From Treponema sp. (GTDB taxonomy: Bacteria; Spirochaetota; Spirochaetia; Treponematales; Breznakiellaceae): 12,722 bases of DNA. The notes beneath the pieces are model-generated. The model saw only the letters and a list, made by a program, of their open reading frames with translations. It was not told the DNA's origin and ran no database searches. The stretch spans positions 1 through 12,722 of the forward strand of contig JAISBK010000020.1 of NCBI GenBank assembly GCA_031266255.1, written 5' to 3'. The position numbers and the translations under genes were made by a program. Shown piece by piece: positions 7,974 to 12,722 of the stretch (position 1 is its first letter; every line of letters starts with the position of its first letter).

Positions 7974-9118
7974 TGCGTCTGTTTTCCCCGTTAAGTCCTG
8001 AAGCCCGCCGTACCCTTGAGGAAGTTCCCCGTTTGATCGACCAGGTGTTTCCCGTGCCTCGGCGTTTCCGTCCCGGCCTTCCTCGGGATGTGGCGGAGCT
8101 TTCCCGGCTGCTTACCAGCAACCGGGGGGAACGACCGGATTCATATTTGGGGAAGAAAGGGCTACTTTCAGCGTATCTACGGTACTTTTTCCTCTGGAAC
8201 AGTTACCGGCTTTGTAGACTCCTCCCGGATCTGTCCCTAAATTTCGCGGCCGGGGACGCTATTACGGATCTAGGCTCTGGACCGCTGACCCTGGCCGTAG
8301 CGCTCTGGATTGCCCGGCCTGATCTGCGACAGCTTCCCCTGGAATTCCGCTGCCTGGATCGAAACGCCGCAGTGCTTGATGCGGGAAAGCGGCTCTTTTA
8401 TGCTTTGGCAGGAGATACTCCCTGGGTAATCAAGACCATCCATGGGACGCTGGGAGCGCCGATATACGGCCCCAAGGCCCGGCTGGTTTCAGCACTCAAC
8501 GTGTTCAATGAACGCTTTGAGGAAATACCCCAGGCTGATTCAGGGGCTTTGCAGCAGGCTGCGGATAAGAGCAGTCAACTTCTGGTTTCCCTGGTTGCTG
8601 AATCCGGTTCCATCCTGGTGCTGGAACCAGGAGTCCCCTGGTCTGGGTACTATATTGCTGCGCTGCGAGGTTTCCTGCTTGCCCAGGGACAGGTACCCTA
8701 TTTGCCCTGTCCGCATCTTGGGGTCTGCCCTTGCCCGGGGGGAAAGACTAAATGGTGCCATTTTGCCTTTGATACAGAAGACGCACCTACCGCCTTACAT
8801 GGCCTTTCTGTTGCTGCAGGGCTTCCCAAAGAGCGGGCAACGGTGAGCTTTTTGTTAACCGGCCCCGCGGAAAAGGAACGGGAATCTTCTCAGGAGGAAG
8901 CAAAGCCCTTTCCGGTACGGATCATCTCGGATAGGTTTCCCGTACCGCAACAGGGGTATGGCCGGTATGGCTGTTCCCGTCGAGGGCTTGTACTGGTGAT
9001 TGAGCGGGATCCACGGGAACACCATAAACCGGGGGAATTGGTAAGGCTCATGATAGGTCCACGGGAAAAGCGGGATCCCAAAACCGGTGCTTTGATGGTG
9101 GACTTTCCTAAAAGATAG
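7973..9118 (+). CDS. Rsm22-family methyltransferase-like protein with candidate Fe-S cysteines
   Basis: A 381-residue protein resembling the Rsm22 / METTL17 family, which in mitochondria binds the small ribosomal subunit during assembly. The methyltransferase fold shows motif I as ITDLGSGPL (97-105), a motif II acidic end LDR at 128-130 and VLEPG at 216-220. The hallmark is CPHLGVCPCPGGKTKWCHF: Cys246, Cys252 and Cys262 (plus Cys254), with a further Cys334 in GYGRYGCSRRG. In the family such spaced cysteines bind a [4Fe-4S] cluster. The C-terminus has an OB-like stretch ending in LMVDFPKR. The ATG shares a base with the stop of the MerR gene and has only a poor binding site, so coupled translation is likely. 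The assignment rests on the cysteine pattern and SAM motifs; whether it methylates rRNA or acts only as an assembly factor cannot be read from the sequence. Confidence 0.82.
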   Translation: MRLFSPLSPEARRTLEEVPRLIDQVFPVPRRFRPGLPRDVAELSRLLTSNRGERPDSYLGKKGLLSAYLRYFFLWNSYRLCRLLPDLSLNFAAGDAITDLGSGPLTLAVALWIARPDLRQLPLEFRCLDRNAAVLDAGKRLFYALAGDTPWVIKTIHGTLGAPIYGPKARLVSALNVFNERFEEIPQADSGALQQAADKSSQLLVSLVAESGSILVLEPGVPWSGYYIAALRGFLLAQGQVPYLPCPHLGVCPCPGGKTKWCHFAFDTEDAPTALHGLSVAAGLPKERATVSFLLTGPAEKERESSQEEAKPFPVRIISDRFPVPQQGYGRYGCSRRGLVLVIERDPREHHKPGELVRLMIGPREKRDPKTGALMVDFPKR

Positions 9119-9153
9119 GGGCGGTTGCAAAACTGAAGTTTTACAACCGCCTC
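9118..9153. terminator. Intergenic hairpin between convergent genes, probable bidirectional terminator
   Basis: The sequence from 9120 to 9134 pairs with 9137 to 9151 over 15 positions with one C-A mismatch (9128/9143). The outer part is GC-rich (GGCGGTTG) and the inner part AAAACT/AGTTTT. It starts at the last base of the Rsm22-like gene stop and faces the end of tex 38 bases away. No run of T follows on the plus strand. On the minus strand CCCCTATCTTTT follows, a weak match to a U tract. It may end both transcripts, or be a copy of a dispersed palindromic repeat. Confidence 0.55.
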
Positions 9154-9191
9154 AATACCATAATGTTAGAAAAAGGCCAATGTCGGGACCC

Positions 9192-11684
9192 TTACTTCAT
9201 GGATCCTGAGGTCGTTGCCTTCTTTTCCCGCATCTTTTTAAAGGCCTCTGCAAAGGGGTTATACATGGTTCCATCATCATCGGGAAGCTTTGGGGAAGAT
9301 CCCTTGGTTGGAGTATACGGGATCCGGGGATCCTGCGGAACGGACTTTTGAGGCGTACCTTTGAAGACCCTGGATTTTGCCACAGCCGCGCTTCCCTCTG
9401 GGTCGGTGTTTTTTTTCACCGTCAGTATCCGCTTTTTACCCGTTGCAGCTTGTCTTGAAACCGGTTGCTCCCCAGGAACAGCCCCTGTTTTAGGTTCAAC
9501 TAGGGGAACTAACGCATCATGCTGACGCTTCCGGGAAAGGGCGATCCTGCGACGATCCTGATCCAAGTTGATGACCCGGAATTCCAGTATATCCCCCACT
9601 TTTACCGCGTCCATAGGATCCTTCACAAAATGATCGCTCAACTCGGAAATATGAACCAGGGCGGTCTCTTTGATTCCCACGTCAACAAAGGCCCCAAAGT
9701 CAACCACGTTTTTGATCTTACCGGTGATCATCATTCCCTGGTGGAGATCCTCAAAACTCAACACGCCCTTCTGCATAATCGGTTTAGGGTAGCCATCCCG
9801 GGGATCCCGGTTCGGTTTCTGTAACTCATCTTTAATATCCTTGATGGTGGTATCCCCTATGCCATGCTTGTCCTTGAGGGTATTCACGATTTCAGTATTC
9901 AGATTTCCGGTGGTGGTCATGGTATTTCTGATGGTCCGGGCGATCTCATAGTTCTCCGGGTGAACCCAGGTATTATCCAGAGGATCCTCGCTTTCAGGAA
10001 TCTTAAGAAATCCGGCACACTGTTCAAAACTCTTGGGGCCCATGCCAGGAACCGCGGTGAGCTCTTGCCGGGAAGCAATCTTTCCCTGGGCTTCCCGATA
10101 CTTTACGATTTTTTTGGCTAAAGAACCATTAATCCCCGACACATAGCGGAGCAGAGAAGCACTGGCGGTGTTGAGGTTTACCCCTACGTTGTTCACCACC
10201 GAAGAAACCACCTCGTCTAAGGTTTCAGAGAGTTTCTTCTGATTCACATCGTGTTGATAGAGTCCTACGCCGATGGATTTAGGATCGATCTTGACTAACT
10301 CTGCCAAGGGATCCTGGATGCGGCGGCCTATGGAAATGGCCCCCCGGATGGTTATATCCAAGTCGGGAAATTCTTCCCGGGCAAGGTCACTGGCAGAATA
10401 AACCGAAGCGCCGTCTTCATCAACCACGGTGTAGAGGACTTCCAGTTGGTTCTCAACTATGACCTGTGAGACGATCTCCTGTACTTCCCGTGAGCCGGTA
10501 CCGTTCCCCACGGCAATAAGATGGATGTCGTACTGTTTGACTCCATCCAAGATCAACTGCTTCGCCTCTGCAACCTTGTGATTATAGATAACGAAATTAT
10601 GCAGGTATTTCCCGGTATCGTCCAGAAACGCACACTTGGTTCCGGTTCGGATCCCCGGATCAATCCCTAAGACCCGGGTACCTTTGATGGGCTGTTGCAT
10701 GAGCAGGTTCTTGAGATTTTGGCTGAATACGGAAATACCGTGATCATCTGCAGCATCATGCTGATCCCCCCGGATTTCCCGGATCACTGCAGGGGATAAG
10801 AGCCGCTTAACACCGTCTTCAATAGCAGTTTTGTGGTACTCATTATAGAACGTATATTTTTTTTGAAGCAGCTCCACCGCAGCAGGTTCGTCTACATCAA
10901 AGGTAGTTTCCAGAACTTTTTCCCGTTCACCCCGGTTTATCGCCAATATCCGGTGGGGCTTGATCTGGGCAAGATGCTCGGTGTAGTCCCAGTACATTTG
11001 ATAGGTAGAGGTCTTCTTGGCTTCTTCGTCCCCGATACCGGGCTTCTGCGAAGCCTTGACCATGATGCGCCCATCCAAGAAATAGAAGGATTTGATGATT
11101 TTCCGATTTTCCGGATCTTGGGAGATCCGTTCGGCAATAATATCCATAGCCCCTTGCAAGGCATCCTCTACCGAGGCCACTGACAACTCAGGCTGTTCGG
11201 TATTTTCGGTGATATAGGCCGCAGCTTTAAGCAGGAGTGGAGCAGCCTCCAACTCAAGCATAGCATCAGCCAACGGTTCAAGCCCCTTTTCGCAGGCCAG
11301 CATACCTCGTGTTTTCTTCTTCTTTTTATACGGGGTGTAGATATCCTCAAGTTCCGTCAGAGTCGCCGCCTTGGTGATGTTATCGTACAAGGTCTCGGTG
11401 AGTTTTCCCTGCTCAAAGATCCCGCGAATAATCTCAATCCGCCGGGTTTCCAGGTTTTTTCCCATGGAAAACAGATGATCTACCTCCCGGACCTGGACTT
11501 CATCCAGGCTACCGGTCTTTTCCTTACGATATCGGGCGATGAAAGGCACCGTGCTCCCTTCACCCAAGAGACTTACCACTGTGGAAACTTGCCCCAGATT
11601 GACCTGGAGGCTTTCTGCTATACGTTTCATAAGGCTTACTTCGTTGACTTGTAAACCATCAATACATTCTTGATTTAGTTCCAT
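9192..11684 (-). CDS. tex: Tex: S1/YqgF RNA-binding transcription accessory protein
   Basis: An 830-residue cytoplasmic nucleic-acid-binding protein of the Tex family, tied to transcription and RNA processing. Domains in order: helical Tex N-terminal region (about 10-330, including GEGSTVPFIARYRKE near 41-55), YqgF/RuvC-like domain opening with RVLGIDPGIRTG at 337-348, helix-hairpin-helix repeats near 500-565 (YVSGINGSLAKKI, VPGMGPKSFEQ), and one S1 domain at about 648-717 (GMMITGKIKNVVDFGAFVD, VHISELS, ALSRK). A basic, proline-rich tail from 720 ends in NPFAEAFKKMREKK. The ATG at 11684 is chosen since the family start lies close to it; the frame stays open to 11801, but that would overlap the upstream cyclase gene and add unrelated residues. 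No ribosome binding site is apparent. It follows the cyclase gene by 70 bases and converges on the Rsm22-like gene. Confidence 0.96.
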   Translation of the reverse strand: MELNQECIDGLQVNEVSLMKRIAESLQVNLGQVSTVVSLLGEGSTVPFIARYRKEKTGSLDEVQVREVDHLFSMGKNLETRRIEIIRGIFEQGKLTETLYDNITKAATLTELEDIYTPYKKKKKTRGMLACEKGLEPLADAMLELEAAPLLLKAAAYITENTEQPELSVASVEDALQGAMDIIAERISQDPENRKIIKSFYFLDGRIMVKASQKPGIGDEEAKKTSTYQMYWDYTEHLAQIKPHRILAINRGEREKVLETTFDVDEPAAVELLQKKYTFYNEYHKTAIEDGVKRLLSPAVIREIRGDQHDAADDHGISVFSQNLKNLLMQQPIKGTRVLGIDPGIRTGTKCAFLDDTGKYLHNFVIYNHKVAEAKQLILDGVKQYDIHLIAVGNGTGSREVQEIVSQVIVENQLEVLYTVVDEDGASVYSASDLAREEFPDLDITIRGAISIGRRIQDPLAELVKIDPKSIGVGLYQHDVNQKKLSETLDEVVSSVVNNVGVNLNTASASLLRYVSGINGSLAKKIVKYREAQGKIASRQELTAVPGMGPKSFEQCAGFLKIPESEDPLDNTWVHPENYEIARTIRNTMTTTGNLNTEIVNTLKDKHGIGDTTIKDIKDELQKPNRDPRDGYPKPIMQKGVLSFEDLHQGMMITGKIKNVVDFGAFVDVGIKETALVHISELSDHFVKDPMDAVKVGDILEFRVINLDQDRRRIALSRKRQHDALVPLVEPKTGAVPGEQPVSRQAATGKKRILTVKKNTDPEGSAAVAKSRVFKGTPQKSVPQDPRIPYTPTKGSSPKLPDDDGTMYNPFAEAFKKMREKKATTSGSMK

Positions 11685-11692
11685 ACTCTTTA

Positions 11693-11721
11693 ATTGTACC
11701 AACCAAGGGAACTTGTGGCAA
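11693..11721 (-). promoter_or_regulatory. Sigma-70-type promoter in front of tex
   Basis: On the minus strand TTGCCA (11721-11716) and TACAAT (11698-11693) each match the consensus at five of six positions with the ideal 17-base spacer. Only 8 bases separate the -10 box from the ATG at 11684, so transcription would begin at or one to two bases before the start codon. It lies in the gap after the cyclase gene and would let tex be transcribed independently. Confidence 0.6.
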
Positions 11722-11754
11722 TAAGGGCACGTATTTTCGCATAGTCTTCTCTCG

Positions 11755-12513
11755 TTACCGGGGAGCAATGGCAAAGACACGACTCGTAAACCCGACGCCA
11801 TCCGTCACCTTGGGAAAGGTGATGAAGGCAATGGCGCCTATAGGAGGCACTTGATCAAGCCCTCTTAGGAGTTCGACATTCAGCTTCCCCTGCTGCAACA
11901 CATAAGCCTCACAAACCATGCCCACGGCATTGCCGCGCTGAGCGGAATCAGTGTCAGGGGTTTCGTGCCCTATCACGGCAATATTCCGTACTTCGATGAG
12001 GTATTTCAAGGCTTCAAGATGCCAGCCAGGATAATGCGCATTACCCTGGGCATCCTTGTTTTCGTAATCCGCTGCACTGCGGGTTGACCAATCGCTTCGG
12101 AACACGACAAAGGATCCGGTTGGTATGGATCCGTAGGTCTTCTCAAATTCAAGAATATCATCCTTACTAAGCTCGTAATCGGGATTTGCCGTAACCGCGG
12201 TGGACTTATCAATGACCACCAAGGGATACGCCAAGTCCTGAACACCATATTCGTGCATCCAGCGGCCTTTTGGATCGAAGTGTCTGGGGAAATCAGTATG
12301 CGTACCATACTGTCCTGACAGGGTGTACTGATTCGCACAGAATACGCCCTCGGTATTTTCAAAAGTGTACAGGGGCTTGACCTCCAAAGGCTTAAAACCC
12401 TGCCAATGAGGCGTTTGCGGACTAAGTTCAAAGCTGAGATCCACCCACTGGTACCCTGACTTTAAACAGGTAAGCAGTTCCCAAAGATCAATGGAAGCGT
12501 TTTTTTCTTGCAT
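11755..12513 (-). CDS. Cyclase-family metal-dependent hydrolase (kynurenine-formamidase-like fold)
   Basis: A 252-residue cytoplasmic protein of the cyclase family (Pfam Cyclase, which contains bacterial kynurenine formamidases and isatin hydrolases). The metal-binding signature is GTHTDFPRHF at 70-79, giving His72, Asp74 and His78; it matches HxGTHxDxPxH except that the first His is Gln68 or a neighbour. IGHETPDTDS (181-190) is a second family motif, and the opening VDLSFELSPQTPHW (24-37) is typical. The substrate is unknown; no tryptophan-breakdown genes are near. The ATG at 12513 is preferred because AGGAGG stands 5 bases ahead of it; upstream in-frame starts (12606, 12531) would add residues that overlap the promoter. 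The gene has its own strong promoter and precedes tex by 70 bases. Confidence 0.88.
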   Translation of the reverse strand: MQEKNASIDLWELLTCLKSGYQWVDLSFELSPQTPHWQGFKPLEVKPLYTFENTEGVFCANQYTLSGQYGTHTDFPRHFDPKGRWMHEYGVQDLAYPLVVIDKSTAVTANPDYELSKDDILEFEKTYGSIPTGSFVVFRSDWSTRSAADYENKDAQGNAHYPGWHLEALKYLIEVRNIAVIGHETPDTDSAQRGNAVGMVCEAYVLQQGKLNVELLRGLDQVPPIGAIAFITFPKVTDGVGFTSRVFAIAPR

Positions 12514-12574
12514 TGTTTCCTCCTGGTTCATAATTTCTAGAGAGCAGTTACACCTTTTCAATTCAATGGTATTT

Positions 12575-12603
12575 ATTATCACCCGCTCTCTGGTGTTTGT
12601 CAA
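12575..12603 (-). promoter_or_regulatory. Near-consensus sigma-70 promoter of the cyclase gene
   Basis: On the minus strand a perfect TTGACA (12603-12598) and GATAAT (12580-12575, five of six) are separated by 17 bases. Transcription should begin near 12568, giving a leader of about 55 bases before the ATG at 12513. AGAGAGC inside the spacer (12591-12585) and GCTCTCT in the leader (12545-12539) form a 7-base inverted repeat that could be an operator or chance. Confidence 0.8.
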
Positions 12604-12695
12604 CAATATAGTTCCGATGTTATTACTATGAATATTGATAATCTACCAATCTACAGGATAAACGCATAGAAATTCCCCCAGTCTCCCATCTGTGG

Positions 12696-12722
12696 TATAC
12701 TCTCTACCGGGAGAGGAACATG
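12696..12722 (+). promoter_or_regulatory. -10 box, ribosome binding site and ATG of a plus-strand gene leaving the window
   Basis: TATACT at 12696-12701 resembles a -10 box (no clear -35 at the right distance), and GGGAGAGGA ends about 4 bases before an ATG at 12720-12722. This looks like the start of a gene transcribed away from the cyclase gene. Only its first codon is inside, so the product cannot be named. Confidence 0.5.

Noticed and set aside
8442..8846. A 134-codon plus-strand frame inside the Rsm22-like gene
   Set aside because: It overlaps the region coding the SAM and cysteine motifs and has no family features of its own.
11685..11801. Upstream start at 11801 for tex
   Set aside because: It would overlap the end of the cyclase gene and precede the strong tex promoter, so residues before the ATG at 11684 would not be encoded by that transcript.
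12006..12431. A 141-codon minus-strand frame within the cyclase gene
   Set aside because: It is an out-of-frame shadow of a gene with intact metal-binding motifs, promoter and ribosome binding site.
12700..12715. CTCTC/GAGAG hairpin covering the ribosome binding site at the right edge
   Set aside because: Its left arm overlaps the presumed -10 box and would not be in the transcript, so it is unlikely to fold in RNA.

Overview
This 12.7 kb window is compact bacterial chromosome with about half G+C. The protein styles and gene order (PTS enzyme I, Der GTPase, a small MerR protein, an Rsm22-like methyltransferase) fit a spirochaete of the Treponema type. That placement is an inference from general resemblance; no rRNA or other lineage marker is present.

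Layout from left to right. (1) Positions 1-4190, minus strand: a two-gene unit made of a free-standing nonribosomal peptide synthetase with domain order adenylation-carrier-condensation, followed 45 bases later by a methyl-accepting chemotaxis protein that runs off the left edge. This is the accessory part of the window. (2) Positions 4191-4498: a 308-base divergent control region. (3) Positions 4499-9118, plus strand: a tightly packed four-gene unit, ptsI, der, a MerR-type regulator and an Rsm22-family methyltransferase, with overlapping or nearly touching ends. Der and Rsm22 both point to ribosome assembly; enzyme I at the head links this unit to the phosphotransferase system. (4) Positions 9118-9153: a hairpin between convergent genes. 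(5) Positions 9192-12513, minus strand: tex (RNA-binding S1/YqgF protein) and, upstream of it, a cyclase-family metal hydrolase with a near-consensus promoter. (6) The last bases hold a promoter-like element, a ribosome binding site and the ATG of a plus-strand gene that leaves the window.

The points most worth a second look are the orphan A-T-C synthetase and its pairing with a chemoreceptor, the bacterial Rsm22 homologue with a full set of candidate Fe-S cysteines, and two genes (ptsI, tex) whose best promoter candidates would start transcription at or within a base or two of the ATG, predicting leaderless mRNAs. No transposon, CRISPR array, tRNA or rRNA was recognised.
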